This document shows positions 40,647 through 52,036 of a DNA stretch of 64,000 nt, piece after piece. Each line of letters starts with the position of its first letter. Position 1 is the stretch's first letter. The stretch comes from Candidatus Altimarinota bacterium. Its GTDB lineage: Bacteria; Patescibacteriota; Gracilibacteria; BD1-5; UBA2023. Where the stretch lies: positions 19,331-83,330 of the forward strand of contig JALQWG010000005.1 of the NCBI GenBank assembly GCA_023260135.1, written 5' to 3'. The notes below the pieces were generated by a model, which did no database searches, was not told the origin of the DNA, and saw only the letters and a list, made by a program, of their open reading frames with translations. The position numbers and the translations under genes were made by a program.

Positions 40647-41042
40647 TTATGCTGACTTCTTCTTGAGAAGGTCGCGTATCTCTGTGAGGAGCTCTACATC
40701 AGTAGGTCCTGCTGGAGCTGCTGGAGCTTCTTTTTTCTTGAGCTTGCTCATTGGCTTCACTACGAAGAAGAATATAGCAAATGCAACGATGATGAAGTTC
40801 ACGAGAACTGTGAGGAATACTCCATACTTGAGAGTGACAGGGTCACCTGCAAGTGCTGGGAGTGAGAGTGTGAGTTCTGAAAAGTCTACTTTGCCGAACA
40901 CCCAACCAATAGCGGGCATCATGAGGTCCTCCACGAGAGAAGTCACAATCTTACCGAACGCAGCACCGATAACTACACCGACTGCGAGGTCTACCACGTT
41001 TCACTTCATGGCGAACTCCTTGAATTCCTTGAGCATAGACAT
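40647..41042 (-). CDS. mscL: Large-conductance mechanosensitive channel MscL
   Basis: Pentameric tension-gated safety valve, 131 aa. N-terminal amphipathic helix LKEFKEFAMKGNVVDLAVGV leads into TM1 (VGVVIGAAFGKIVTSLVEDL), the periplasmic loop, TM2 (FLTVLVNFIIVAFAIFFFVV) and a cytoplasmic helix ELLTEIRDLLKKKSA. UGA is glycine in the AMKGNV position, which is conserved. ATG at 41042 or 41036. The leader is T-rich (TTTTTTCCT) and has no Shine-Dalgarno. Confidence 0.96.
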
Positions 41043-41173
41043 AGGAAAAAAATGAAGAATTAAAAGTGAAAAGCTAAAAGTAGGTAACTTTTCTTTTCAC
41101 TCTGATTATATTTGTTTTTCTTACTTTGCAAATATTTGCTTTACTTTTGACTTGTTTTTGTCATCATAGGTGC

Positions 41174-41737
41174 ATGAAGTATATTTTGTACATTGGTATT
41201 TTCTGCATAGTACTCTCCTCATGTACGAGAACAGATCCGGTTACTAGTACTGTTGTTGTGCGTGGAATCCTCGATGGTACCGAGGTGGTGCAGGGTATGG
41301 GAGTATGTATTGCTCCTGATACTATACTCACGAGTGCGCATGTTATGCGAGATGATAGAGTGAGATATGAGGCATGAGATATGAGGTATGAAATACGGGA
41401 ACGTGATATAGAGAGGGATATTGCCTATATGAAAATAGGGGATGAAAAATGATGAATGAAGAACGTCTGTGGAGAGTATAAAAAATATATCTGAAAAACT
41501 CCCGAACTACAGATAGGGGATAGTATAACGACAGAAGTCATGCGCTCTGGATCGATCATCAGTCTCACTGGAACAATCGTCTCTCTCACGGGCACTATCC
41601 TCGCATATGATACACTCTGACGCACACAGATCCTCACTGGTGTACTCGTGACAGACATAGAGTATCTCCCATGAGACTCTGGTGCACCCATACTGGACAC
41701 AGGGTGGAGGGTAGTGGATGTCGTGCATACGAGATAA
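41174..41737 (+). CDS. Trypsin-like serine protease lipoprotein (small)
   Basis: A 187-aa lipoprotein (lipobox LSSC at residues 14-17). It has the chymotrypsin-fold triad order: TSAHVMRDDR (His), RDIAYMKIGD (Asp) and LPGDSGAPILDT (Ser, with UGA as the Gly before Asp). The protein is at the short limit for the fold. It may cleave or sense surface proteins. UGA-Gly six times. Monocistronic, with a terminator overlapping the stop. Confidence 0.82.
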
Positions 41738-41770
41738 AATAAAATCCCACAAATGTGGGGTTTTATTTTA
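41735..41770. terminator. Bidirectional terminator
   Basis: ATAAAATAAAATCCCAC-AAAT-GTGGGGTTTTATTTTA, containing the stops of the convergent protease and TrbL-like genes. Confidence 0.85.
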
Positions 41771-44065
41771 CTCAGATTTAAACTTTCTTCATTCTTCCTT
41801 CATTTTCTTGATTAACTCATCCCAAGTTTTGCTTGGTATATTATCGGGACGCTGACTCTTGAATTCATTTTCGGTTGTATTTTTCATAAATTCTTCTAGT
41901 TTTTTCTTTCACTCATCTGTCGAGATTGCATCTCATGAGAATTTATTATCCTGAATATTTGCATCAAGTTTTATATTATTTCACAAGTTTATTGTGAAGC
42001 TATTGCTCGTTGATGCTCATTGTTGAGTTGCCGTAAATTGATTTGCTTGTTGCTTGTTATCTTTAGTTGCATTAGCTGCGGTTCAGGATGCTAGTATCTT
42101 CCATACAACGTCTTTATCATTTGCACTTAATGACTTAACACCACTAACATCTCAGGCAATCAGCTTGTCATAGGCTTCTTTCTGTTCTTTAGAGAGATTT
42201 ATCCCAAGTTTTTTCCAATCTTCACGTATTACACTAGATATCTTGCTAAATCAATTTGCTAAATCATCCCAATTTTTTTCTCGTTCAGATGTTGCGCCGC
42301 TTGTGACATTTGCGACATGCTCGCGAGTTTTTTGGAAGTTACCCTTATCTGATCACATAGCATCTTGATAACGAGCATTTGCCTCAGCTTTAATTGTTCA
42401 TTGTAGTAATCCAGGAGCAAACTTACCAATTGCTTCTTCTTCCTTCTTTCGATGATGCGTATCAATTGCTTGTTTTCAGAGTTCTACAGTTCTATTGAGT
42501 CCAGATATGCTGCCACCTGGTATAGGGAGAGGTGCATATTTTGGTGCAGACATAGCCATATCTCATACCTTCTTTCCCATCTGTTCGAATGGATCGAGGA
42601 CTTTTGATATCGTCTTATTCACTCACTTTGCCGCCATGAACGCCATCCAGATGAATACGAGAGCAATAATATCTATAACAATCGTTCAGAATATTCCTCC
42701 CGCAGCACTCAGTCATCCTGATATATTATTTATACTTTGTCTCATATCACTCGCATTTGTTGCCTTTCATGTATAGACATATTTTATACCAGCAGCTTCT
42801 ATTATATTAACAGCCCACTCATCTTGGGGTCACTTTGTCCATATTCATCTCTTGAAGATTCACATCTGTCCAATAAGTCTACATCATCCAGTTGCGTTTC
42901 TTATGTTTTCAATTGTGTTTCAAGGAACAGTTATTGTAAATTGAGTCGCTGTACATGATTCTTGTCATGACGCTTGACCTGGTGCCTGAATAACTGATAT
43001 AACCATGAGTCCAAATGAGAGCGTTATTCCTACTATTGCAGGCATAAAACATAGTCATACAAATTCTTTCAAGCTAAATGAATCGGAGTCCTTGAATAGT
43101 TCCTTGCCTGCTACAAAGTGCAGTGTAAAAAGAGGTGAAAACATAGCATACATCCAGAGCTTGATAGCTCGGACGAAAAGTACCATTATTAGTGCTATTA
43201 CAAGTATTCCAAATACAAGAAACATAACTGCTCATATAATTACATTATTGAGTAGTTGTCATGCTGTTTTTATCTGATTGAGGGTGGAGTCAATCGACTT
43301 ATAGTCTTGTAGTCTAAACACCTGATATGCATATACAAGCATTGTTGAATATATTCATCAACCATTTTCGATGATCTCTTGTATACTCGTACAATCCGCA
43401 TTTCATCGTCATACTGTTGTTCAATCACAGTTTTGTGCATATTGAGTGGTTGCATTTTTGCTATCAGGATCGTTTGTAGTTAGATAGTAACGAGGAACAT
43501 AATTCCCATTGATATATCTATTATCTTCTCGTATCATCTCCATCGGAATTGAGATGGTTGAGGCTGTAACTATTGTAGAGAGTGATATCGTCCACTGTAC
43601 GAACCACCAGGTAAATGGTACCATGAGGATACCAAGTGCGAGCTTAGGGAGCATGACCTTGTAGTTGAAGTTATCTTTTCCAAGGACAGTTGCTACTGCT
43701 ATGATGATGAGGAGTATGGCGTAGACGAAGTATACAATATTCGATACTATTACCCATATCTTGTGCATAGGTTCTCTGAGTCAGAATATATCACCACTTG
43801 TCCAGTCCGGTGACATGAGCCATCCTGCAAATATAACCGCAGGTGATACAATAACAGTTAAAACTCAAAGAGCCGCGTTAAATATATCAATTCACTTCTT
43901 GAGTGTTTCTGATTCTGATGTTTTCACATCTTCGGCAAAAGTCTCTGAAAAAGAGAGCTCCACAGCAAATTGTCCAGAATTCTGCACTCCAACATCCACA
44001 CTCACAAAAAATCCCCCAATAGCAATCAGGAAGAGGAGGGAAGATGTGAGGATTTTTGTAAACAT
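41768..44065 (-). CDS. TrbL/VirB6-like polytopic membrane protein (765 aa)
   Basis: Residues 1-25 look like a signal or first TM; five or six further long TM helices follow (VIVSNIVYFVYAILLIIIAV; LALGILMVPFTWWFVQWTIS; VMFLVFGILVIALIMVLFVR; GIVIDIIALVFIWMAFMAAK). The pattern of TMs with large loops, then a 250-residue hydrophilic Lys/Asn-rich C-terminal domain, is typical of VirB6/TrbL channel components of type IV secretion or related pili. No VirB4/VirB11 ATPase is in the window, so the system remains unproven. About 35 glycines are UGA, among the highest counts here, which makes the gene invisible under the standard code. Confidence 0.7.
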
Positions 44066-44127
44066 GAGGTACGTATATATATGTATATAGTGCTACTCTA
44101 GCACAGTTGCATTTTTTTTGCAAATAT

Positions 44128-44967
44128 TTAGTCAAGTGTCTCTTGCGCCTTGTACTCTGCCTCACTCTGTATGAGTCCGAGTTCACGGAGGAGATCACTG
44201 TTGGTATCTGGGATAACTACGACGCTTTTTTTGATGATGGATTCACGATTCTCTGAGAGTACTGTGAGGATGCTCTTATTTTTTGCCTGGAGCTTCTGGT
44301 ATGTATCACGGAATCGCTCGAGATATATGAGGTATATACGTGCGCGTGTATCTGAGTTTTTTGAGTTGGTATAGTTCTCGATAGCGCTATCCACTCAATT
44401 GTAGTCGAGACTCGAGAGTGAGCCCTGGAGGACTGACTTTGCTCAGGATGTATCGGTAGTATTTTTCTCTATGATGGCTCGGAGATCTGATATCTGCTCA
44501 TCGAGGATGACGAGTGAATCATTGGTCTTCATGCCATAGTTCTTCAGGAGGGCTATATGTTCATCGAGGGTCTGTGCACGATCGCCTGCACCATCGAGGA
44601 GGGCGGGTATATCCGTCTCGAGGATACTGACGTATGTCTGGATGGACTGCATATGTGTCCCAATGAGTCTACGTTGCCCATCAGCAGGGCGTGCGAGCAC
44701 CTCTGCGATAGTGATGACATCACTCGAGACTCATATATCTCCAGTTATACTCATTTGTTGTCCGAGTGCGAGTGATAATGCTGTTGCAGTAGAACCCAGA
44801 TAGTTGACTTCGGCCTGTTGGAATCGTGTATCATTGGAGCCTGCTCGTGTCTCCATGCCGAGCATAGGCGCTACATAGTCCCAGGAGAGCTCGAGCGCGA
44901 GCGCGAAAAAAAGCGTCACAATAAGTGTGTTTTTGGTGAAAATCTTGATTTCGTGAGCGAGAGCCAT
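44128..44967 (-). CDS. Membrane-anchored coiled-coil protein (279 aa)
   Basis: One N-terminal TM (NTLIVTLFFALALELSWDYV) precedes about 240 residues of helical, charged sequence with heptad character (TYVSILETDIPALLDGAGDR; SLVILDEQISDLRAIIEKNT; IYLIYLERFRDTYQKLQAKN). No family recognised. It lies just upstream of the TrbL/VirB6-like gene on the same strand (62 nt gap), so it may belong to the same envelope machine. UGA-Gly at GDIGV, TSGAK and YNGVDS. Confidence 0.65.
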
Positions 44968-45018
44968 ACACTGACGGTAATAAGTTTATATCCTGATAGT
45001 AACAGGTTTTCCTAAATT

Positions 45019-47289
45019 ATGCAAAAAAAATCACTTTTTCTTCTTATTTTTCTCACTTTTTTGGGTTTTGGGATTTTTTTTAGTTCTGTTAGTTGGGTTC
45101 GTGAGTATGATTATGCTCAAGATATACAAAAAATCAATATTATTTCTTCAGATTTTGTAGATATCAAGACTCCCGAGCCTGCGAATTCCTGGGTACTTTC
45201 AGTAAAAGCAGATGTCGCTCCAGATCCAATCTATGTTGTATGGCGTGTAGATGGTCGTGAGTATACGCGCACTCTCGATACTGAGGATACTGATGAGACT
45301 GGACTCTACCATACATTCCCGCTCGTAACTCCCATTCGGGACAGTCTATCAGTTCGTGTTATCTGATGAGAGGGTATTGAGGCATATCTTGTGTCTGAAA
45401 ATACAGAAAACTACACACTTGTTCCAGAGCTTCGTACTCCAGATATCATCGCATGAGACGGTCTCGCCACAGTGTCTCGTAGAGAGTGGTGAGCTGATGA
45501 ATCTCTGAGATATGTTGACTCCAATTATATTGCCAAAAAAATCGAAGAATGGGAATCACGAGGACAGACTCCACGTATCGTAGAGCTCACTGATGCAGAT
45601 GTTCTCGCAGAACAAAAAGATACAAAAATCGGAAATATACTCACCCAACTTCATCCTGAGAGTTTCTCTGTAGTGAAGAAAATCCGCTATGAAAATGGAA
45701 AAAAACTCATCTGGCCACTCAAATACTCCAATATTGTAGATAGAATTGTTGTTCATCATACCGCCGAGACACTCGAACAGGCAAATAGTGATGGTGCCTC
45801 AGTCATGCGTTCCATATATGCCTATCATGCACGTACACGAGGTTGGGGTGATATAGGTTATCAGTATATCATCGGCAAAGACGGTACGATATATGAGTGA
45901 CGTATCTGATGAGACTATATAGAGTGAGCTCATGCCTATGCGAATAATCTCTGAACGGTTGGAGTATCTCTGATGGGTAATTTTGAATCAGAGACTGTAT
46001 CTCGTTCTCAGATGACATCACTCGAGAATCTCCTCGTCGCTCTCGCCAAAAAATACGGAATCAATGTTCTCGAGGATACTACATGATTCCGTGTGTGTGG
46101 TAAGGGTGCATCACCAGATTGTATCATCGAAACAAGATATGTGAAGCGTCTTCATGGACATCGGGATGTCTGATACACTTCATGTCCCGGGAAAAGCCTC
46201 TATAGTGAACTCGACGAACTCAGATCTCGTGTTGCATCACGAGTATGAAAAGTCACACCAGTGTATAATCCGAATCCTGGAGCTATAGATCCGGTGCCAC
46301 CAGAGGATATGGTCACCTATATTTATCCATGACAAAAATCGCAGATCCAAATAGCCTCTGCAATTATAAAAAAAACTCAAGATACAAGCATTATCCGTCC
46401 GTCGGTATCTCTCTGAGGCAAGAATATCAAGATAAAACTATCATATCCAGATACTCAGAATATTGGACTCTCTATAGCGAGTACAGGTATCCCGAATCTC
46501 AAAATTGATTCCAAAAAAATGACTGGTAAATCTCTCAAAAAAGTAAATGTATGAATAGTATGAAATGACAAACTATCTATAAAAATATGAGAAAAGTCAT
46601 ACACAGGTAGTTACTTTGAATACTCAGCTCCAGTTGTTCGTATTGATTCATGGACTCGTATACCAGCATGGGATACAACCAAAAAATACAATGATAATCT
46701 CTTCCGCTCTCGTATCATCATCCGCAATGATGGATGAAAACTCCTCGTGGTAAATGAACTTCCTCTCGAGGACTATCTCCGTGGACTCGGCGAGGTATCC
46801 AATACTGATAATAAGGAAAAGATAAAAACTATCACCGTCGCAGCTCGTAGCTATGCTCGCTACTATATGGAGCGTGCCAACCGCAAGTATAATACCACAC
46901 TCTATGATGGATCTGATGACCCGAATTCTTTTCAGCGATATCTCGGATATAGCTATGAGATGCGCTCACCCAACGTATCTCGTGAGGTCAAAAATACTCT
47001 CGGACAAGTTATTACCTATAAGAGAAAAATCGTTAAGGCTTGGTATTTTAGTTCCTCATCAGGAAGAACATTATCTTATAAGGAATATTGTGAGAAAAAT
47101 ACAGGAAAATCCTGTGAAGATATATCTTATCTCCAATCAGTGAGTGACCCTGCCTGAGAGTGAAAAACTCAACTCTGACACTGAGTCTGAATATCTGGAA
47201 TATGAGCCACTGCAATGGCAGAATCAGGGAAGACGTACAAGGAGATTATACAATACTATATGAATTGAGTTGCAATAGAGAAAAAATAG
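45019..47289 (+). CDS. N-acetylmuramoyl-L-alanine amidase fused to SpoIID domain
   Basis: A 756-aa secreted protein (N-terminal TM/signal, residues 5-25). Middle: an Amidase_2/PGRP domain with VVHHTAETLEQANSDG (zinc His246), WGDIGYQYIIGKDGTIYEGR, GAHAYANNLGTVGVSLMGNF and HGHRDVGYTSCPG. C-terminal: a SpoIID domain with LPLEDYLRGLGEVSNTDNKE, KTITVAARSYARYYMER and the AWYFSSSSGRTLS motif, ending GHGVGISGIGATAMA. The pairing places stem-peptide removal and glycan-strand cleavage of denuded glycan in one chain. About 25 UGA-Gly codons. Divergent from the coiled-coil gene. Confidence 0.9.
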
Positions 47290-47332
47290 CTACAATAATT
47301 GTAAATTATTAATTTTTAATTGTTAATTGACT

Positions 47333-47878
47333 ATGTATCTCTCTGATGTGGATATCCTCCGTGGGCTCGAGTCTGGTGATGTGCGAATATCAGAGTTCGA
47401 TGCCAAGCGTCTCCAACCTGCGAGTTATGATATCCGTCTCGCGAACAAGTTTCTCATCGTGAAGCCTCACTCGATAGCCAATATTGATCCGGTGAACAAG
47501 ATAGTTCCAGAATATGAAGAGGTAACTGTGACTCCTGATGAGGGATTCATCCTCCGTCCTGGTGTGACCGTTCTCGGTATGAGTATCGAGGAATTCGGAA
47601 GTGATATATATCTCACACATCTCTCAGGGAAGTCTTCGCTTGCACGTCTCGGACTCGTGGTACATAATACAGCATGACTCATCAATCCTGGACACTTTCT
47701 CCATATCACGTTCGAACTCGCGAATATGAGCTCGATACCTATCATCCTCCGACCTGGCATGGAGATAGCACAGATACTCTTCTCTGAACTCACATCTCCT
47801 CCACGTCAGAACTATCGTGATACAGGGAGGTACAAGTCCGGACAGGATAACTTTACCTCCTATATGCACAAAGATTAG
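47333..47878 (+). CDS. dcd: dCTP deaminase
   Basis: Converts dCTP to dUTP (or, in bifunctional forms, to dUMP), 181 aa. Motifs: LQPASYDIRLANKFLIV, GKSSLARLGLVVHNTAG, INPGHFLHITFELANMSS and the end RYKSGQDNFTSYM. One UGA-Gly in HNTAGLINPG, where the glycine is invariant. With thyA and tmk nearby it provides the dTMP route from dCTP. Start at ATG 47333. Confidence 0.94.
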
Positions 47879-47907
47879 AATCAATTATAAATTATAAGTG
47901 ATAAATT

Positions 47908-48270
47908 ATGAATGTGGGAAAGGAAAATATTATCAAATTGAAGTCTTTTGGTTTCGCTTTAAAAATCATAGAACTATCTCAGTTTCTTATTCAAAATAAG
48001 AAAGAGTTTGTTCTCAGTAAACAGATCCTCAGAAGTGGCACTGCTATAGGCGCCCTTGTACGAGAATCAGAACATGCTGAGAGTAAGATTGATTTTATTC
48101 ATAAGCTCGCTATAGCACAAAAAGAGAGCAATGAAACTCAGTATTGGTTAGAGTTATTGATATCCTCTTGATTTGCTGATCAAGAAGTCTGAGGTAATAT
48201 GCTTTCTGAAAACAAGGAAATTAGTAGAATACTCGTAGCAATTATAGTTTCTTTCAAGAAAAATTTATAA
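47908..48270 (+). CDS. Four-helix-bundle protein (23S rRNA intervening-sequence family), copy 1
   Basis: A 120-aa helical protein with the family pattern: SFGFALKIIELSQFLIQNKK, the short VLSKQILRSGTAIGALVRES turn and KIDFIHKLAIAQKESNETQY-WLELL. These proteins are encoded in rRNA intervening sequences in some bacteria and by free-standing genes in many others; the function is unknown. Two UGA-Gly codons. The AT-rich flanks on both sides share the word AATTTATAATTTAC with other spacers. A second copy lies at 51668-52036. Confidence 0.88.
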
Positions 48271-48301
48271 TTTACCATTTATCATTCATCATTTTCATTT
48301 T

Positions 48302-48982
48302 ATGCATAGTTACGAAGTAGAGATCAAGGTTCTTCTCTGAGAAGCATCAGCTAAGGATGCCTTCATGGAGCAGGTTCGTTCCAGTTTTCCTACTATGACT
48401 CATGAGTATTCTGAGAGTCAGTTGAATCACTATTTTGAGTGAGGCAATCTGAGGCATCTTCTCGGGACTTTTCGTGAATATATCTCACAGGAACAAGCTG
48501 AGTCACTCCATCGACTCTCTGAAGAGGCAAAGAGCTTCTCTGTGCGGACTCGTGGAACCCCTACACAGACGATCATCGTCGTGAAGGCAACGGTAAATGA
48601 TGAATCGAGCTCTAATGGTACGGCTCGTATCGAGTGGGAAGTGGACCTCGCACCGATGACCCTCGATGATATGGATGCGCTTGTCCTCGCTGCAGGATTC
48701 GCGTATCAGGCGAAGTGGTCTCGTGCTCGTGAGTGATACAAGCTCAATGATAATACAGTTCTCTGTCTCGATAAAAATGCCGGATACGGATATCTCGCAG
48801 AGTTCGAGCGTGTTATAGATGATGCGAGTCTCGTTGAATCGACTCGTGCAGAGCTCCTCACGATGATAGAGTCTCTCGGGTATCATGAACTCGATCAGGC
48901 TCGTCTTGCTCGTATGTTTGATTTTTATAACAAAAATTGGGCAGAATACTATGGAACGGAGAATGTATTTACAGTGGACTAA
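48302..48982 (+). CDS. CYTH domain protein
   Basis: A 226-aa protein of the CYTH (adenylate cyclase IV / thiamine triphosphatase) superfamily. The N-terminal HSYEVEIKVLL carries the ExExK signature; later strands bear SVRTRGTPTQTIIVVKA, ARIEWEVDLAP, and the acidic YGYLAEFERVIDDA. The tunnel fold binds a triphosphate and two metal ions; likely a tripolyphosphatase or nucleotide phosphohydrolase, substrate unknown. Three UGA-Gly codons. It ends 4 nt before the dispersed repeat at 48986. Confidence 0.85.
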
Positions 48983-48985
48983 TAG

Positions 48986-49030
48986 TTTCTGTCATTTCGA
49001 GCGAAGGTGATAGCCGAAGTCGAGAAATCT
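48986..49030 (+). repeat. Dispersed palindromic repeat, intergenic copy (family 1)
   Basis: GTCATTTCGAGCGAAGGTGA and CGAGAAATCTTC ends match the copies inside folC and the 31489 gene. Confidence 0.8.
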
Positions 49031-49045
49031 TCAACACTAATTACT

Positions 49046-49813
49046 ATGATTATCCAACTCTGACATGCTCGGGATTCTGATTTTCAAGCTGAACTCTATG
49101 CTCCCCTGAAGGGTTCGAGTTTTTTTCACGAGCATGAGTGGATATTGCCACACGATTGAGAAGAAGTTAATTCTCGTGAATCCCTCAAAGCAGTTGATAT
49201 TTTTATCGCAGACGTGAGCCATCCTGCGACTGGACTTGGTATCGAGCTGGGGTTTGCAAGTCTCTATAGTAAGAGGATTCTCTGTATCTACAAAAAGTGA
49301 AACAAAGTATCATCGAGCCTGAAGTATATTACAGAAGATTTTCTCGAATATGAGAATCAGGAAGATATGATATCAAAAATAGAGGAATATATATCGCAGA
49401 ATATACATACTACTCAAAAGAAAATATATGTCTGATGCGCTCTCACGCATGCAAGTCCTGAGTTTCGTGAAGAGATACGAGGGTTCAAGGATTCTCTTCG
49501 TTCAATGTGTCATGTACTGGACTATACTGGAGTAATAGATAGTGGAACTATAACAGCAGAGGATATATACCAACATGATCGATGATGTGTTATTGATTGT
49601 GATGTATTCGTTGCTGAGTGTAGCTACCCAAGTACAGGACTCGGTTATGAGATAGCAACAGCAGTAGAACACCATAAAAAGATCCTTCTCATCGCTCGTG
49701 AAGATGCCGTCGTCACCCGTATGATTCTCGGAATTCCTCCTGAAAAAGCAGAATTCTTCAGATATCAGACAATCGAACAAGTCCGTACATACATCCAACA
49801 TCACTATCTCTAA
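49046..49813 (+). CDS. Tandem nucleoside 2-deoxyribosyltransferase-like protein
   Basis: Two similar Rossmann-type domains in one 255-aa chain. Domain 1 has VDIFIADVSHPATGLGIELG; domain 2 (from about residue 128) has CDVFVAECSYPSTGLGYEIA. Each also has a following sheet (RILCIYKKG; KILLIARED). That strand-helix signature (ADVS/AECS-PSTGLG-E-G) is the nucleoside 2-deoxyribosyltransferase / YtoQ-like style. Internal duplication or fusion of two copies. UGA-Gly at IQLGHA, DGEE, KGNK, VGCAL and RGCV. Coupled to the TSUP gene by a TAATG overlap. Confidence 0.75.
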
Positions 49814-50574
49814 TGTCTCCAGAACTCCAGATTTTCATCTTTTTCCTCATCTGACTCTTCTCAGCATATTTTGGGAGTTTTTCTTCGTGAGGGGTGTCTG
49901 CTCTGAGTATAGCACTCATGGTCATGATATGAGTTCCTCCACAGATGGCAGGTATCACATTCAAGCTCTGAAAGCTCGGAGATAATGTTGGATGACTTAT
50001 ACTTTTCCACAAGCACTGACATATTCCACGAAGATTTGTTCTTGGTGGAGGAGTTGCGTTATTATCTGGGAGTTTTCTCGGATCATACCTGATTATCTCT
50101 ATTCCTGATGCTATCATGTACCTTGGTTGCGGAGTCAGCATGATACTTCTCACGATTGTTTCTATATTTAAAAAAGAACAAAAGTGAGAAAAGATATCAA
50201 AACTCAGGGAATATATCGGGTATGGAACGTATTTTGTATTATCGATTATTGGCAATCTCTTTCCTGCAGGATCTGGGGTATGGTACTTTTTTAATAATAC
50301 ACTTATTCTTAGGTTGAGTCCCTTGGAGTCTAAGTGAATAGCGAGTGTGCTTGCATTATTTTGGTTTGTGGGAACCCTTTTTGGCATACTTCTTGCAGGT
50401 CAATACAATATAGCTTGGGCATTATCACTTGGTGCTGGTATGTTTATCTGATGATACTTCTGAACCAAGCATATTATCAGAATATGAAACGATATTTTGA
50501 AAAATCTCCTTCTCGGTTCTATTATGATTTTTGCTTTCTATTTTCTCTATCTTGCATATAATTCTTGGCAATAA
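49813..50574 (+). CDS. TauE/SafE (TSUP) family membrane transporter
   Basis: A 253-aa polytopic protein with eight hydrophobic helices. N-terminal FSAYFGSFSSGGVSALSIAL is the first TSUP repeat; the second begins LSIIGNLFPAGSGVWYFFNN. The family exports sulfite, sulfonates or related organic anions. About 13 glycines are UGA, including SSGG and FIGGYFG. The ATG overlaps the preceding stop (TAATG). The link with the deoxyribosyltransferase-like protein suggests transport of a base or nucleoside product, but this is speculative. Confidence 0.85.
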
Positions 50575-50591
50575 TTCCTCACTCTTTTTCT

Positions 50592-51554
50592 ATGTCTATC
50601 CATCCAGAACAACAGTACCTCGACCTCGGTCGAGACCTCATCGAGAATGGTATCTATAACAAGGATCTCTGAAGCGGAGATGTGACGTATAGTTTTTTTG
50701 GACGTCAGTTTCGTTTCGACTTTGCTGAGGGTTTTCCACTCCTCACAACCAAAAAAGTCTACTGGAAGTGAGTGGTCACTGAGCTCCTCTGGTTCCTCCG
50801 CGGGGACTCTAATATCCGATTCCTCGTCGAGAATAACGTCCATATCTGGGATGATTATCCATACTACATCTATAACAACAAGGTCAAAAAAGGACTAGAG
50901 CCCGAGATGACCAAGGATGAGTTCATCGCGAAGATACTAGAGGATGTAGAATTCGCAAAACTCCACGGAGAACTCCCGAAGATATATGGAGAGCTCTGGA
51001 GGCGTTGGCCAACCAAGACTTCAGGTCGTACTGTGGATCAGATTGCATGGATTCTCCAGGAGCTCAAGGAAGATCCATATGCTCGTAACTGCTGTCTCAC
51101 AGCATGGAATCCTGAGTATCTCTACTCGATGGCTCTCCCTGACGAGGCCTCATGCTATCCTATCTGTCATGGATTCTCTCAATACTCGATCAAGGATGGC
51201 AAGCTCTACGGTCAGCTCTATCAGCGTTCTGCAGACCTCTTCCTCGGAGTGCCGTTCAACATCGCATCGTACTCACTCCTCGTCCATGTTCTCGCGCATC
51301 TCCTCGGTGTGGAGGCTGGAGGATTCGTCCATACATTCGGTGACGTCCATATCTATGAGAACCATATCGAGCAGATGAAAGAGCAGATGTCACGCACTCC
51401 ACATCCATTTCCTACCGTTCGTATCGATCCGTCGCTCAAGTCTATCGATGATCTCGACTTCCATCACATCATCCTCGAGTGATATGAGGCAGAGGCTCCG
51501 ATCAAGGCGCAGATGGCAGTAGTAGGGGGGATGGTGGGGAGAGATAACAATTAG
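50592..51554 (+). CDS. thyA: Thymidylate synthase
   Basis: Methylates dUMP to dTMP using methylene-tetrahydrofolate, 320 aa. Motifs: [20 protein letters not shown], the catalytic region [13 protein letters not shown] (Cys192-His193), [20 protein letters not shown] and HIYENHIEQ. The catalytic stretch is diverged from the usual PPCH. Three UGA-Gly codons (DLGSGD, WKGVV, LEGYEA). With folC, dcd and tmk in the window it completes folate-dependent dTMP supply. T/C-rich leader. Confidence 0.95.
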
Positions 51555-51581
51555 TGAAGAGTTAGAAGTGAAGAGTGAAGA
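51553..51581 (+). repeat. Inverted repeat, left arm, flanking four-helix-bundle gene
   Basis: GTGAAGAGTTAGAAGTGAAG and what follows is the imperfect reverse complement of 52022-52051. The pair brackets the 51668-52036 gene. Confidence 0.65.
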
Positions 51582-51667
51582 ATAAGGATTTGAAATATAG
51601 AAATTAAGAATCAGTAGTGGCAATAAATATGAAAAAATCAATACTGTAATACCTATAATTCAAGATT

Positions 51668-52036
51668 ATGGAGGAGAAAAAGAGTCCTATCCGTGAAAAG
51701 TCTCTAGAATTTGCTGTAAGAATCATAAAACTTGCTCAGTTTCTCCGTTCTGAAAAGAAAGAGTTTATTCTCGTTGATCAGATTATGAGAAGTGCTACTT
51801 CTATTGGTGCAAATGTTGAGGAGGCAAACGGATGACTTTCCAAAAAAGAATTTATCCAGAAAATGAGTATCTCTTATCGTGAGGCCAGAGAAACCAAATA
51901 TTGGCTTGAACTTCTCTTGAGGTGATGATATATTTCACAAGAACAACATGATTCTCTTGAGTTCGATGTTATTGAGATATTAATACTTGCGAGTATCATC
52001 ACAACATCCAAAGAAAAAAATACTCTTCACTCTTAA
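51668..52036 (+). CDS. Four-helix-bundle protein (23S rRNA intervening-sequence family), copy 2
   Basis: 122 aa, homologous to the protein at 47908. Diagnostic parts: SLEFAVRIIKLAQFLRSEKK, QIMRSATSIGANVEEANGGL, SKKEFIQKMSISYREARETK and YWLELLLRG. UGA-Gly twice in succession at LRGGY and once at NGGLS. It is bracketed by inverted repeats of about 27-30 bp and inserted between thyA and tmk, which is compatible with movement of the gene as a cassette. Confidence 0.9.
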
